Assembly (NCBI GenBank): GCA_947561585.1
Contig: CANNZV010002345.1
Span: 38,502-102,501, forward strand
Direction: 5' to 3'
Length of the DNA stretch: 64,000 bases
Origin: Caprella mutica
Taxonomy: Eukaryota; Arthropoda; Malacostraca; Amphipoda; Caprellidae
Under the pieces are notes generated by a model, which saw nothing but the letters and a program-made list of their open reading frames with translations, did not search any database and was not told the DNA's origin. This document shows, in pieces, positions 22,909 to 35,290 of the stretch. How positions within the stretch are numbered: the stretch's first letter is position 1; the number at the start of each line of letters is the position of its first letter. Position numbers and translations under genes: made by a program.

Positions 22909-25030
22909 ACAACATTGCGCTAATATTGTTACAACATTGCGCTAATATTGTTACAACATTGCGCTAATATTGTTACAACATTGCGCTAATATTGTTACAA
23001 CATTGCGCTAATATTGTTACAACATTGCTCTAATATTGTTACAACATTGCTCTAATATTGTTACAACATTGCGCTAATATTGTTACAACATTGCTCTAAT
23101 ATTGTTACAACATTGCCCTAATATTGTTACAACATTGCGCTAATATTGCTACAACATTGCCCTAATATTGTTACAACATTGCGCTAATATTATCACAACA
23201 TTGTGCCAATATTGTTACAACATTGCGCTAATATTGTTACAACATTGCGCTAATATTGCTACAACATTGCGCTAATATTAGCACAACATTGCGCTAATAT
23301 TATCACAACATTGTGCCAATATTGTTACAACATTGCGCTAATATTGTTACAACATTGTGCTAATATTGTTACAACATTGCTCTAATATTGTTACAACATT
23401 GCGCTAATATTGTTACAACATTGCTCTAATATTGTTACAACATTGCTCTAATATTGTTACAACATTGCTCTAATATTGTTACAACATTGCACTAATATTG
23501 TTACAACATTGCTCTAATATTGTTACAACATTGCGCTAATATTGTTACAACATTGCTCTAATATTGTTACAACATTGCGCTAATATTGTTACAACATTGC
23601 GCTAATATTGTTACAACATTGCGCTAATATTGTTACAACATTGCGCTAATATTGTTACAACATTGCACTAATATTGTTACAACATTGCGCTAATATTGTT
23701 ACAACATTGCGCTAATATTGTTACAACATTGCACTAATATTGTTACAACATTGCGCTAATATTGTTACAACATTGCGCTAATATTGTTACAACATTGCGC
23801 TAATATTGTTACAACATTGCGCTAATATTGTTACAACATTGCGCTAATATTGTTACAACATTGCGCTAATATTGTTACAACATTGCGCTAATATTGTTAC
23901 AACATTGCGCTAATATTGTTACAACATTGCACTAATATTGTTACAACATTGCGCTAATATTGTTACAACATTGCGCTAATATTGTTACAACATTGCGCTA
24001 ATATTGTTACAACATTGCGCTAATATTGTTACAACATTGCGCTAATATTGTTACAATATTGCTCTAATATTGTTACAACATTGCTCTAATATTGTTACAA
24101 CATTGCGCTAATATTGTTACAACATTGCGCTAATATTGTTACAACATTGCACTAATATTGTTACAACATTGCTCTAATATTGTTACAACATTGCTCTAAT
24201 ATTGTTACAACACTTAATGTTATAGTGCTACACCACTTGTTGTTATAGTGCTACAACATTGCCCTAATATTGTTACAACATTGCTCTAATATTGTTACAA
24301 CATTGCGCTAATATTGTTACAACATTGCGCTAATATTGTTACAACATTGCGCTAATATTGTTACAACATTGCGCTAATATTGTTACAACATTGCGCTAAT
24401 ATTATCACAACATTGTGCCAATATTGTTACAACATTGCGCTAATATTGTTACAACATTGCGCTAATATTGTTACAACATTGCGCTAATATTAGCAAAACA
24501 TTGTGCTAATATTATCACAACATTGTGCCAATATTGTTACAACATTGCGCTAATATTGTTACAACATTGCGCTAATATTGTTACAACATTGCGCTAATAT
24601 TAGCAAAACATTGTGCTAATATTGTTACAACATTGCGCTAATATTGTTACAACATTGCGCTAATATTGTTACAACATTGCGCTAATATTGTTACAACATT
24701 GCGCTAATATTGTTACAACATTGCGCTAATATTGTTACAACATTGCTCTAATATTGTTACAACATTGCGCTAATATTGTTACAACATTGCGCTAATATTG
24801 TTACAACATTGCGCTAATATTGTTACAACATTGCTCTAATATTGTTACAACATTGCGCTAATATTGTTACAACATTGCGCTAATATTGTTACAACATTGC
24901 GCTAATATTGTTACAACATTGTCCCAATATTGTTACAACATTGTCCCAATATTGTTACAACATTGTTACAATATTGTCCCAATATTGTCGGAACATTGCG
25001 TTAATATTGTTACAACATTGTCCCAATATT
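22909..25030. repeat. 22-bp minisatellite, about 96 copies
   Basis: Unit ACAACATTGCGCTAATATTG plus TT. Position 10-11 varies most (GCGC, GCTC, GCAC, GCCC, GTGC). Each unit is self-complementary apart from one pair: ACAACATT and AATATTGT can pair around a 5-nt loop. A block with TTATAGTGCTAC interrupts the array at 24208-24252. The right end degrades into GTCCCAATATT units. Confidence 0.98.
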
Positions 25031-26106
25031 AGTATTGTATTGCAACATAGCCTCATTATTCTTTTAATATTGCGATATTATTGTTACAATATTAACTTCG
25101 TCTCATATTCACAGTCACAAATTTTTAATCAGCTTAAATACTAGAATTATTGATCGTATATTTTGTGGTAAAAATATCAAAATATCAAACAAATATCGTC
25201 AGGAATATCAACTAGAACGATGGTTTGAGTTACGGTTACAATAAAATAAAATAATTACGATAATTCTGTTAATTAAAATAACTATAATAAAAATAATTTA
25301 AAATAAAAATAAATAAAATGTACAATGAATGATAAAATAATTACGATATGGTAATCGATTTATTTTAATTATAATTAAAATAATTTAAAATAAAATAAAT
25401 AAAATGTACAATGAAAGATAAATTAATTACGATAATTAATAATAATAATAATTTATTTTGTTTCCGATTTTACTTGATTGATCTCTCCAAACACCCTAAT
25501 TATTTTATATATTTTTTACTAACTCATTTTAATGAACACTATTTACCAGGTATATGATATAGGAGACTAACTTTACATAAAATAGATCCCTTACATTTAT
25601 CTCCAGGTTTCTCCACGCTATATCATAATGACTTTTCAGCTTTAATTGCAGGCGTGAAAAGCCACTTTACGCCTTTAATCAAATGCTCTGTTGTCGGTAT
25701 GAGATATCATATTTAGTTAATTAAATGGTAGCTACCTAGAGTTAGAGTTTTTGAGCAGGTAAAAGAAATGAACTGTCTGATCTTATTGCAATTAAGATGA
25801 TTATGAATGCACGTGACTATTGTAATAGAATAGTAATTAATTAATTGAAATTTATTTTATTTAAAGAAGAAATTATAACTTTCATAAAAAGAAAAAATAT
25901 TTCCATTAAAACTGGTTGTTGTTTTATTTAATTGAATAAGTTTTATTTAATTCGATTTAACTTTTCTTTCTATTTCCGTTTTTATCATGCACTAAGTACA
26001 AATGCACACACGTAATGCATGTGCACCATAAATAATGCACTCACAACATGCACTCAAATAATGCACAATACACATTATTCTAATCAAATATACTATGCAC
26101 TTACAC
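25031..26106. other. AT-rich spacer with two-copy repeat
   Basis: Contains a direct duplication of about 90 bp at 25248-25440 (AAATAAAATGTACAATGAA at 25311 and 25400). At 26000-26075 TGCAC motifs are spaced about 13 bp apart and look like a decayed prelude to the next array. No gene recognised. Confidence 0.5.
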
Positions 26107-26568
26107 ATTGCATTGTGCACTGTGTACTGTGCACTATGCACTGTGCACTGTGTACTGTGTACTGTGTACTGTGCACTATGCACTGTGCACTGTGCACTGT
26201 GCACTGTGCACTGTGCACTGTGTACTGTGCACTGTGTACTGTGCACTATGCACTGTGCACTGTGTACTGTGTACTGTGTACTGTGCACTATGCACTGTGC
26301 ACTGTGCACTGTGCACTGTGCACTGTGTACTGTGCACTATGCACTGTGCACTATGCACTGTGCACTATGCACTGTGCACTATGCACTATGCACTGTGCAC
26401 TATGCACTGTGCACTATGCACTGTGCACTATGCACTGTGCACTATGCACTGTGCACTATGCACTGTGCACTATGCACTGTGCACTATGCACTGTGCACTA
26501 TGCACTGTGCACTATGCACTGTGCACTATGCACTGTGCACTATGCACTGTGCACTATGCACTGTGCAC
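26107..26568. repeat. 7-bp minisatellite (CTGTGCA), about 66 copies
   Basis: Heptamer CTGTGCA with variants CTATGCA and CTGTGTA. From about 26331 it is a regular 14-bp dimer, CTATGCACTGTGCA. All frames on both strands are open over long stretches because 7 leaves remainder 1 when divided by 3 and no unit creates a stop. None is a gene. The sequence is close to alternating purine-pyrimidine. Confidence 0.98.
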
Positions 26569-27460
26569 TCCCCTCCATCCACCATACCCTTTCCCCCATA
26601 TGCTTTATTGAGATTTAATAACACTTCAGAGAGAAGTTACAAAAATGGTATAATTAATGCCCCGCGAGTTGCTCCAGTTCAGCCCATTGGTGCCCAGAGG
26701 GTGATAAACCAGTGAGAATGCGCCTCATATAGGAACACATACGGGATGGTGAAAAGCCAGCTGAGAAAAGGGCCAGATTAACTGTTTTGAAGTTGGAGTA
26801 GAAGTCATTGGTTGCAACCAGAGTGCGGTGGTGGAATGTGGTTGTAATGTGGTTTATAATGGTTGTAATGTTTTATATGGTTGTATTGTAGTGGAATATG
26901 GTTGCAAGGTTGTTTTTTTGGTTGCAAGGTAGTTTTATATGGTTGTAATGTGGATTTATATGGTTGTAAGGTGGTTGAAGAAGTTTTTATATAGTTGAAT
27001 ATGGTTGATTACTTTTGTTTAACCATACATTATTTATTTTCTTTAAATGTAAATAAAGTATGGATTTGAACATCCGTAGAGTTTTTTCTGTTTTTTCTAT
27101 ATTTCAATATCAATTTTAGATGCGCAGACTATATTTTCCAGTAGCTTCATAAATAATAGAAAACGCGGTAGAATATCCGATAGATAGAATTGATGAATAT
27201 TACTCCATTATATAACGCTTGGTAAATAATTTACAGAAAAATATATTTACATTGTCTACATTTTGGTAAAACCAATTTGATTGTCTTAATAAATTGGCAT
27301 TAATTGGAGTTTGAAAATTGCAGAACATTGATAGCAATCCTAATGTATGTTAGCAATTTCTGATGTGTTTATTTTGAATGTTTCGAATGACCATAAAGCA
27401 GGAACTGTGTTATTATTTTTAGAATAGGTTATCCTTTCTAAAAAAAAATGTATGTAGCGA
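26569..27460. other. Spacer with degenerate GGTTGTAATG repeat
   Basis: At 26826-27010 TGGTTGTAATGTGG-like motifs recur every 15-30 bp, a decayed tandem repeat. The rest is unique. No gene recognised. Confidence 0.5.
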
Positions 27461-27703
27461 AAGTACCAAGTTACCGGACAGTTCCACATTTTCGGACACG
27501 TATAAATTTTTAAGTAATGATAACTCTTTTAACTTGTTATCTAAATTGGTATCCATGATACCTGCAAGTATCATGGATACCAATGAAAATAGAAGTTAAA
27601 TATAAATTGTTATTATTAAACAGTGCTATCTAATAACAATTTTTAAATCGTTATTTCTTTTATGACCAAAATTTAGCACCAATCGATAATTTGTAAGTTT
27701 CCC
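27461..27703. mobile_element. MITE family C copy with shared core
   Basis: Arms TTACCGGACAGTTCCACATT and AATCGATAATTTGTAAGTTT flank the palindrome GGTATCCATGATACCTGCAA plus complement at 27546-27583. The core is closely related to that in family B (48299-48326). Confidence 0.75.
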
Positions 27704-28172
27704 TATCACGTTTTTTCCTGTTTACATTTTTTTATAATTACCTACATTAAAAATTTCACTCGATTCTTAATTCGAATCTGGTCATTGAAACTTTACGTGT
27801 GATATTCCTCTGTTTACTGATTGCCTCTGATAGCATTCTGAATTCTATGAACTGCAGTCGAAAATGTGAGTAGAAAAATGTGAATTTAATAAATGTTACT
27901 ATAATTAATTTGAATATAATAAATGTGAATATTTTTAATATTTTTAATGTGAGTTAATGAATGGTATTATAATATTCGTGAATAATAAATAAGTTTATAA
28001 TAAATGTGAATAAATTAAAAGACCCCATAATAAATGAAAGTATAATGAATATGAAAATAATAAGTATATATGTAAATGATATGTATATATGTAAATGATA
28101 TGTATATATTCATTAAATTTAAGAAGATTTGTTCACTGTACGGTATAGTTATTTTACTCATGACTCTTTACA
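27704..28172. other. AT-rich spacer
   Basis: Degenerate AATAAATGTGAATA-like repeats between about 27880 and 28080. No gene recognised. Confidence 0.5.
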
Positions 28173-28232
28173 TTCACTATAAAGGAATTCACTATAAAGG
28201 AGTTCACTATAAAGGAGTTCACTATAGAGGAT
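28173..28232 (+). repeat. 15-bp repeat, four copies, family D motif
   Basis: Four exact-length copies of TTCACTATAAAGGAG. The same motif is the subterminal part of MITE family D (35291, 51081), so this is a small local amplification of a MITE end. Confidence 0.9.
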
Positions 28233-29297
28233 TTATCCTGTATAATAAATGTGAAAAATAAATGCATTGCAATGAGGTAGAAGCCAATGCAGGTAACGAA
28301 TGGAAATTATAATTCACCAGTTGCAACCCTCTACTGTTTTTTTAATTCAGTAATTACATTTGTTTGGGTTTCGTGAGTCTTAGTGTACTATTGCGTAGAT
28401 TTGCTCCTACTTCCTTTTTATAATTATATTATTTGATTATAATTATCTTGCAAAATTGGACGTACGGATAAACTCTGTGGAAAAGAATCACCGAAACTAA
28501 ATTATAGAATGCCCGATGAAACAGAATATTGTAGTGGCTTGACACTTGGACTATTCGCAAGCTTATTTACGCCATATATGTAATTGCGGTTCAAAAGGAA
28601 TTTAGGAAGGGGGATTGGTTGATGAACTATGCTAATACCAACTTTCTGAGTACTGTGAGTGTCTCATGTGTTTAATAATTGACTATGAAATTAATCGACG
28701 TTATGTCATATCAATGAAGTAAATAAAAAAAAATTATAAGCTCAAAATAAATATTTGCCTGAAATATTATATCTTATATAATGAATATGATATCAATTAA
28801 AACAATTTCATCATTAATGAATTATTTATATTTATTGCAAAAAGAGAACACAGTTTGATATGACATAACATTTTGATACAAAGAGAACATACGTTTCTAT
28901 ATCATTATTGAACGATGATTAATGAATAAGTGAAAAGAACCTCATTATTATTATTATTTCTTATTGAAATAAAGAGAGGAAATTGGAAAATATTTTTTAA
29001 AATATTTTATCTTCTAGTTAAATTTAATTCTTTTTTTATAAAATATTGTTTGTCTTTTTTTCTATGTATTTTTCTTTCTTTTTTCTATTTATATATATGT
29101 TATTTGAAAAGGGTTGGTTGCCCCCATGCCGTTCTAAATAGGGTATAGATGGTTGTAACAGGAACCCTATAGCACCCTCATGTTGTGGTTGGTGTCGGGT
29201 TATATCGGTATAGGGCATAGGAGACCATTTAAAGAAGAAGTTAAGGTATATCTATTTTAAAATAGATAACAAAAGGCTGTTTGTTAGGGGAGGTGCC
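28233..29297. other. Spacer, no gene seen
   Basis: Unique AT-rich sequence. Open frames at 28930-29148 (+) and 29036-29218 (-) overlap each other and carry no motif. Confidence 0.5.
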
Positions 29298-29406
29298 GAG
29301 TAACCAGACGGTTCCACATTTTCGATCATTAAAAAACGATAATATTAATACTATTTTTTTTATAAGATTATTAATGTGGAACCGTTCAATAACATGGAAC
29401 TTACCC
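29298..29406. mobile_element. Short MITE, family C-like
   Basis: GAGTAACCAGACGGTTCCAC and GTGGAACCGTTCAATAAC are inverted, with inner TTTCGATCATTAAAAAACGA. Close in layout to 42139-42289. Ends in TTACCCTG like other C copies. Confidence 0.65.
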
Positions 29407-29419
29407 TGTAGCAATAAGA

Positions 29420-29487
29420 AAGTTTATGTTGGGGTTATAGAAGATTAACTAGGGAAAAATCTTCTGCGGCCCCATCATATCACCTCC
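29420..29487. mobile_element. GTTATGG-family mini-palindrome
   Basis: GTTGGGGTTATAGAAGATT and AATCTTCTGCGGCCCC form an inverted pair with about 12 bp between them. Confidence 0.65.
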
Positions 29488-29494
29488 GGAAGAT

Positions 29495-29686
29495 ATGAAA
29501 AGTTAGTTTTATCTCATATGAAAAGTCAGTTTCACCCAAAATGAAAAGTCAGTTTCACCTAAAATAAATAGTCAGTTTCACCCAAAATGAAAAGTCAGTT
29601 TCACCCAAAATGAAAAGTCAGTTTCACCCAAAATGAAAAGTCAGTTTCACCCAAAATGAAAAGTCAGAAGCATCCTAAAATGAAAC
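29495..29686. repeat. 23-bp minisatellite, 8 copies
   Basis: Unit AAAATGAAAAGTCAGTTTCA plus CCC. The outer copies are diverged, the inner ones identical. Confidence 0.95.
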
Positions 29687-29939
29687 AACGGTATAAATTT
29701 TCTTATCATTATCTGTAGAAACGAACTTATTTAAAATAATTTACTATCAACATTATAAAACACAATATATCACAGTTTCATCTACAAAACTAAGTTTCTA
29801 TCAAATCGCTACAAAATCTATAACTACATTAATTAATTCTGTACAAATGCTTTCTTTACGCTCTCCCTATTAATCACTTCCTGGCACCTTTGACGGAATT
29901 ATCCAATGTAGGGCAGGTGTGATTTAACCTGATTAACAC

Positions 29940-29999
29940 CCTATTACCGTTCACCCTATTACCGTTCACCCTATTACCGTTCACCCCATAACCGATCAC
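29940..29999. repeat. 15-bp repeat, four copies
   Basis: CCTATTACCGTTCAC three times, then CCCATAACCGATCAC. Confidence 0.95.
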
Positions 30000-30660
30000 C
30001 TTTACGGGTTCATCCGTTAATTAAACACTGATTGTTCGTTCGAACACTCATGTCTTTGATGTCGAATAATAGGGTTTTCAAATCTTTCAAAAATATTATT
30101 TATTATTGCAGTAGTTGTTTTTATCAAACAGGAATTAATTAGAAGAATAATTGTGATTGCACGATTTTTTAGCTTTATATCAAAATATCAAAGAATAGAA
30201 AATAATAATTTGATTGAAATACAATATCAGAAGTTTGATCAGTATTATTTAAATCTAGAACATTTGAATTGCGATATGAGAGAGTTTATATATCAGTGTA
30301 TGATGAAAATCATAGAATTCTAGAGAAATTGTTTCTATTCTGAAGTCGTTTGTGAAGAGGATGTTCTACATCTCAATCTCTAAACCTTTTATGTTCTCTT
30401 AGCCAGCCTTTGTCGTAAATTTCTCAAGATCGACCGAGAGCCATCAACTCTTTATTGTCGGGATAAACCCATGTGGGCAGCTGAATTCTAAGTTATACCT
30501 CTACAGTCCTCAGCTTTAAGTCTATTAATGTTGTCTGACAAAGCCATTCCTGTGTTAGATTTAGACAATGGAGAGCACACTACGAACATCTTTGTTAAGC
30601 AGTTGGTGACAATACGTATGGTGTTAACGTTCTCCTTCCTGTTGAAACAGATGTAGGATT
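30000..30660. other. Unique spacer, less AT-rich at right
   Basis: No repeat or gene recognised. Base composition becomes more even from about 30340, leading into the CCAAT-rich stretch. Confidence 0.5.
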
Positions 30661-30676
30661 GCTTAGTACCCTCAAT

Positions 30677-30908
30677 CCAATGAAATCAAGCAGTTGACTA
30701 AATGGCTCGGCGCGGAGATGGAGAACCAATCAGAAACGAGCATTACTGGGCGCGTGAGAAGTTCGCCCTTCTTCATCCAATCACAAACCAGTTCTGATCG
30801 GCGCTTATGACGTGGTAGCTTCATCACTCAATTACAGATCGGTACCAACTGTAATGCGGTTGGTTATGTTGTCCATTATCTTGCGGTATTACTTATTAGC
30901 TGACCAAT
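30677..30908 (+). promoter_or_regulatory. CCAAT/TGACGT-rich promoter-like stretch
   Basis: Four CCAAT boxes in 230 bp (30677, 30726 as ACCAATCAG, 30777, 30904) in the least AT-rich part of the area. A TGACGTGG (ATF/XBP1-type) follows at 30808, exactly 26 nt after the third CCAAT. Paired NF-Y boxes and a CRE-like site are typical of promoters, but I find no transcript start or gene attached. Confidence 0.3.
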
Positions 30909-32185
30909 AGGGAACATAATAGGTGACTGAATTACCAGGATGACGCCATGCTGTTAGGACCAACTGAACGTTAAAATTGCCCTTTGTACGGCTTAAATTG
31001 GAATTAAGGGTTGTGCTTTTGTGTAGAGCCATAATTATTATGTTGACTTTTTGGATTGTGCATGACTAATTATTGATGAATGTGTCCGAATACATGAAAT
31101 ATACTATATGTTCTTTCATTCGTTTTATTCATTTATATATAAAAAAAATATTAATTCAATTTATTGAATAATTTGAAGAGTTTTGATAACTATTTCCGGT
31201 AATTATTATATTTTTTATATGAAAATAAGTGGATAACTGTTCTTTCATTTCTTGATGTCTGTATTGATTTCAGAAAATAATTATAATATCCAAATTTACA
31301 CCATTTTACAACGGTGTTTTATTTCAAATTTTACTTGAACTTTGAATATAGTGTTAGTTTATTTTAAAATTTTAAACGTTGAATAATAAAGATGGATTAT
31401 TGTCATTAGTAATTAAATCTTTAAATTAAAATTATATAAATTTGCCGAATATAAAATACAGGTTGACTGTATAAAAAACTTTCCGAATAAAATACACCAA
31501 TATCCCTCTCTTAATTTTTATTTAATTCAGAAAGTGGATAAAGTATCCCCACTTAATCTTCGATGTCCCACCATAATTTAAATAAATAGAATTAGAACAG
31601 CCTATAATATTTCTATCCATATTTTCCTGAGCTATATTCATTTAACTCGCAGTAATATTTCCACTCCAATCACCCCTTTCTATTGTACTAAATGCTCTAA
31701 TTATTAGGACTGGTTTTTCAATGGTTTTTCATTATCGGTAGTCGAGCGTCTCTAGTGCTTCTATTTCAAACAACACCTGGGCAGCGGTGAGCATTTGCAA
31801 TGTGTTGCCTTTTCATTTTAATTCATAGAGTCATCAATAGGTAGACCGACATACTGAATATGTTAATTAGGTTACAAAGAATATATAGATAGAGATGTTT
31901 GAAAAAGGTATGCTTGCAATATGTTATTAGATATCTATTAAGAAGAATATTTATTTGTGATGTCACGTTTTTTACGATTAGAAAGCTGTTCATCTAAATA
32001 TAGATGGTGATTAAGTTTCTGTTATTGATTCATATTATTTTATAATTATATCTATTTTCATTAATATTGGTTTTTAATTTTTATTCCTATTAAATCATAA
32101 TTTCTCATAAAACAAGTTAACTAATTGTTTTCGTCTCATTTTATTATATTTTTATTAGATGCTAATAATTTAGGATAGGGGGGAA
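30909..32185. other. AT-rich spacer
   Basis: Unique. A relic of the GTTATGG family lies at 31545-31577 (CTTCGATGTCCCACCATAAT). No gene recognised. Confidence 0.5.
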
Positions 32186-33178
32186 GAAAGTTATGGTGGG
32201 GCCATAGAAGATTGAGAGAGAAAGTTATGGTGGGGCCATAGAAGATTGAGAGAGAAAGTTATGGTGGGGCCATAGAAGATTGAGAGGGGAAGTTATTGTG
32301 GGGCCATATAGGAGATTGAGAGGGGAAGTTATGGTGGGGCCATAGAAGATTGAGAGAGAAAGTTATGGTGGGGCCATAGAAGATTGAGAGAGGAAGTTAT
32401 TGTGGGGCCATATAGGAGATTGAGAGGGGAAGTTATGGTGGGGCCATAGAAGATTGAGAGGGGAAGTTTTGGTGGGGCCATAGAAGATTGAGAGGGGAAG
32501 TTTTGGTAGGGCCATAGAAGATTGAGAGGGGAAGTTTTGGTGGGGCCATAGAAGATTGAGAGAGAAAGTTATGGTGGGGCCATAGAAGATTGAGAGAGAA
32601 AGTTATGGTGGGGCCATAGAAGATTGAGAGGGGAAGTTATTGTGGGGCCATATAGGAGATTGAGAGGGGAAGTTATGGTGGGGCCATAGAAGATTGAGAG
32701 GGAAAATTATGGTGGGACCATAGAAGATTGAGAGGGGAAGTTATGGTGGGGTCATAGAAGATTGAGATGGGAAGTTTTGGTGGGGCCATAGAAGAATGAG
32801 AGAGGAAGTTATGGTGGGGCCATAGAAGATTGAGAGGGGAAGTTTTGGTGGGGCCATAGAAGATTGAGAAGGGAAGTTATGGTGGGGCCATAGAAGATTC
32901 AGAGGGGAAGTTATGGTGGGGCCATAGAAGATTGAGAGGGGAAGTTATGGTGGGGCCATAGAAGATTGAGAGGGGAAGTTATGGTGGTGCCATAGAAGAT
33001 TGAGAGGGGAAGTTATGGTGGGGCCATAGAAGATTGAGAGGGGAAGTTATGGTGGGGCCATAGAAGATTGAGAGGGGAAGTTATGGTGGGGCCATAGAAG
33101 ATTGAGAGAGAAAGTTATAGTTGGGCCATAGAAGATTAAGAGATAAAATTATTGTGGGGCCGTAGAAGATCGAGAGGG
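32186..33178 (+). repeat. 34-bp minisatellite from MITE end, about 29 copies
   Basis: Unit GTTATGGTGGGGCCATAGAA plus GATTGAGAGGGGAA, period 34 bp. The first 24 bases are the end of the dispersed GTTATGG MITE family. Variant units GTTATTGTGGGGCCATATAG recur at 32292, 32396 and 32636, showing multi-unit duplications. The right end is degenerate. Confidence 0.97.
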
Positions 33179-33257
33179 TATTCTATGTACTTTATCTTCT
33201 ATGTTAAAGAACTAAGCATATGTGCATAAGAAAATAAACTTTCAAATTGAATTATTA

Positions 33258-33828
33258 GGTAACTAGTGTACTTTCCCGTTAAAAATAACGGGTAATATCA
33301 ATACCAATTTATTACCCGTTATTAGGTTACTTATAATGAATTCAATTAAAATTTAATTTTCTGCATAGTCTAAGTTATTTTATAGATAAAATACATTCAA
33401 AAATTTAATAGAAATATGATATTTAAATATCCTGTCAATATATTCCCGTGCGTATCATAGTTACATTCTTCGTGTTTAATACCCGTCGTGTAAAAGCGGA
33501 CACCAAATAAATAATTAAATAAATAAACTCACGAGGGAAATTATTAGTATAGATTAACTATCTATAGTCTATACTAATAATTTCCTTAAGTGTGTTTATT
33601 TATTTATTTGGTGTCCGCTTTTACACGACGGGTATTAAACATGAAGAATGTAATTAGATACGCATGTGAATATATTGACATATATGAAATTTAATTGTTT
33701 ATATACAGTATATGGAAACAACTTACTCAGAAAAATATATTCTAATTAAATTCACTAAAAGTAACATAATAATGGATTATGAATTGCTACTGAGGACCCA
33801 TTATTGTTAACTGGAAAGTATACTAGTA
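33258..33828. mobile_element. 570-bp near-palindromic element
   Basis: The inner 110-120 bp arms around 33555 are almost perfect (ACCCGTCGTGTAAAAGCGGA at 33482, inverted at 33617). The outer ends match more loosely (ACTAGTGTACTTTCC and GGAAAGTATACTAGT) with TA flanks possible. The left arm has its own small hairpin of TTACCCGTTATT. No coding capacity; probably a MITE of the TA-target type. Confidence 0.7.
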
Positions 33829-34239
33829 TATAAATAAATTTCCAAATTCTTATAATTTTTCATAACCACGACAGTCTAATAGTCTAATACCTACCTATCA
33901 TTGCTTCTAAATCCATCATCGGACATGTTGACAGTTTCAAACTGGACAATTACATGCTTTGACACTGAAGAGTGCGTAATTTGCACCCTTTCAGTTATTT
34001 CTCGACCGTATTATTTGTAGCAGTTAAGGAGCAGTTAACTGGCAGTTAAGTGCAGGTTAACGATGGGATGTTGTTAGCGATGTAATTTATAGGAGCTTTA
34101 AAAACATGTTTTATAGACTGTTAAAATAACCTATAATGACTAGTTTGAAAATAAATAATAAACAATGGTTAGGAGTTTACCAAGTGAAAAATAATATTAT
34201 TTATGATCTTACATATAGAGGTAGAATATTATATAGAAA
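33829..34239. other. Spacer, no gene seen
   Basis: Unique. GCAGTTAA recurs four times at 34018-34056. No gene recognised. Confidence 0.5.
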
Positions 34240-34297
34240 GTTATGGTGGGGCAATGGAAGATTGATCTTACTTAATCTTCTATGGCCCCGCCATAAC
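34240..34297. mobile_element. GTTATGG-family palindrome, compact copy
   Basis: 58 bp: GTTATGGTGGGGCAATGGAA then AATCTTCTATGGCCCCGCCA. Near-perfect hairpin with a 10-bp loop; the clearest two-ended member of the family. Confidence 0.8.
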
Positions 34298-34460
34298 ATT
34301 TTAGATTGATTTAATTATCTAGAGTACCTACTTATGTTTAAACTTTTCAAAATAAAATCAATTAGATCACAAATTTTTATTTTCTGAATTTAAAAAAAAA
34401 ATGTTTTCCTTAATTAATTATTTTCAAAATTAACTTCCATTTTTTCAATTCATTGAAAAT

Positions 34461-34604
34461 TTTTATATACTAATTATCGATTTTAAAATGATTTATTATA
34501 TGGGATTAGGTGATATATGAATGAAAATGCGTTACCATTATTCTTTCATATATCACCTAATCCCTTATAATAAATCATTTTAAAATCGATAATTAGTATA
34601 TAAA
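34461..34604. mobile_element. 144-bp palindromic MITE
   Basis: Arms of about 65 bp, nearly perfect: TTTTATATACTAATTATCGA at left and TCGATAATTAGTATATAAAA at right, with GGGATTAGGTGATATATGAA inverted inside. Loop about 15 bp. Family not recognised. Confidence 0.8.
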
Positions 34605-34700
34605 ATCATTAATTACCACAATTAATGAGAACCTATACAAATAACTCTAAAACAATATATATGGTTATACATATATACATATATATTTAAACAATATATG

Positions 34701-34845
34701 GTTATACATTTCCGATCATATATAATTATATATAAAAATAAATATTTCCAACTGGATACCAATAATAATAACGACTTAAAATGTAGACTTTTTTTTCTTC
34801 TATGGTCGAAAATGTGCAATTGCCCGATAACTCAGAAATAACCCT
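34701..34845. mobile_element. Decayed MITE family C copy
   Basis: Left TTTCCGATCATATATAA and right TATGGTCGAAAATGTG...CCCGATAACTCAG resemble family C arms. TGGATACCAATAA in the middle is a relic of the shared core. Confidence 0.45.
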
Positions 34846-35290
34846 ATTCCGTGTAATTTACGCACGATGAAAATTCCACAAAAACTGTCATTAAATTTAA
34901 CGTAACGAGAATCTTTTTACGCCGCAAAATAGGACATATAACGCGCATATTGAGATCGAACCCCAAGCGTAAAATTACACTCGTCGCCTTTTGATTAGCG
35001 CTTATTAGGGTTGTGACAATGTGCTTTTAAAATCATAGATCCCGAAAATATTACAGACGGAGAGAATTAAAGAGTATTGAATGGTTCTACACCAGCGGTA
35101 TATAGAATTCGATACTATTGCCTTCCGTTTCCTCTATGATATTCAGAAGATCTATGATTTTAAATGCATATTGTCACAACCCTAGGGAATATATTCTATG
35201 ATGAAAAAGATTTTGTGTCTACTAATTGAAATGATTTATCAATCCAATCGAAATTTATAATGAATTGAAAATACATTTAGATTCAATATA
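34846..35290. other. Spacer, no gene seen
   Basis: Contains an inverted pair ACAATGTGCTTTTAAAATCA (35016) and GATTTTAAATGCATATTGTC (35156), a diverged hairpin of about 160 bp. No gene recognised. Confidence 0.5.

Noticed and set aside
26019..26715. Plus- and minus-strand frames of up to 206 codons rich in Cys-Ala-Leu-Cys-Thr
   Set aside because: Produced by the 7-bp repeat; both strands and all frames are open together, which real genes do not show.
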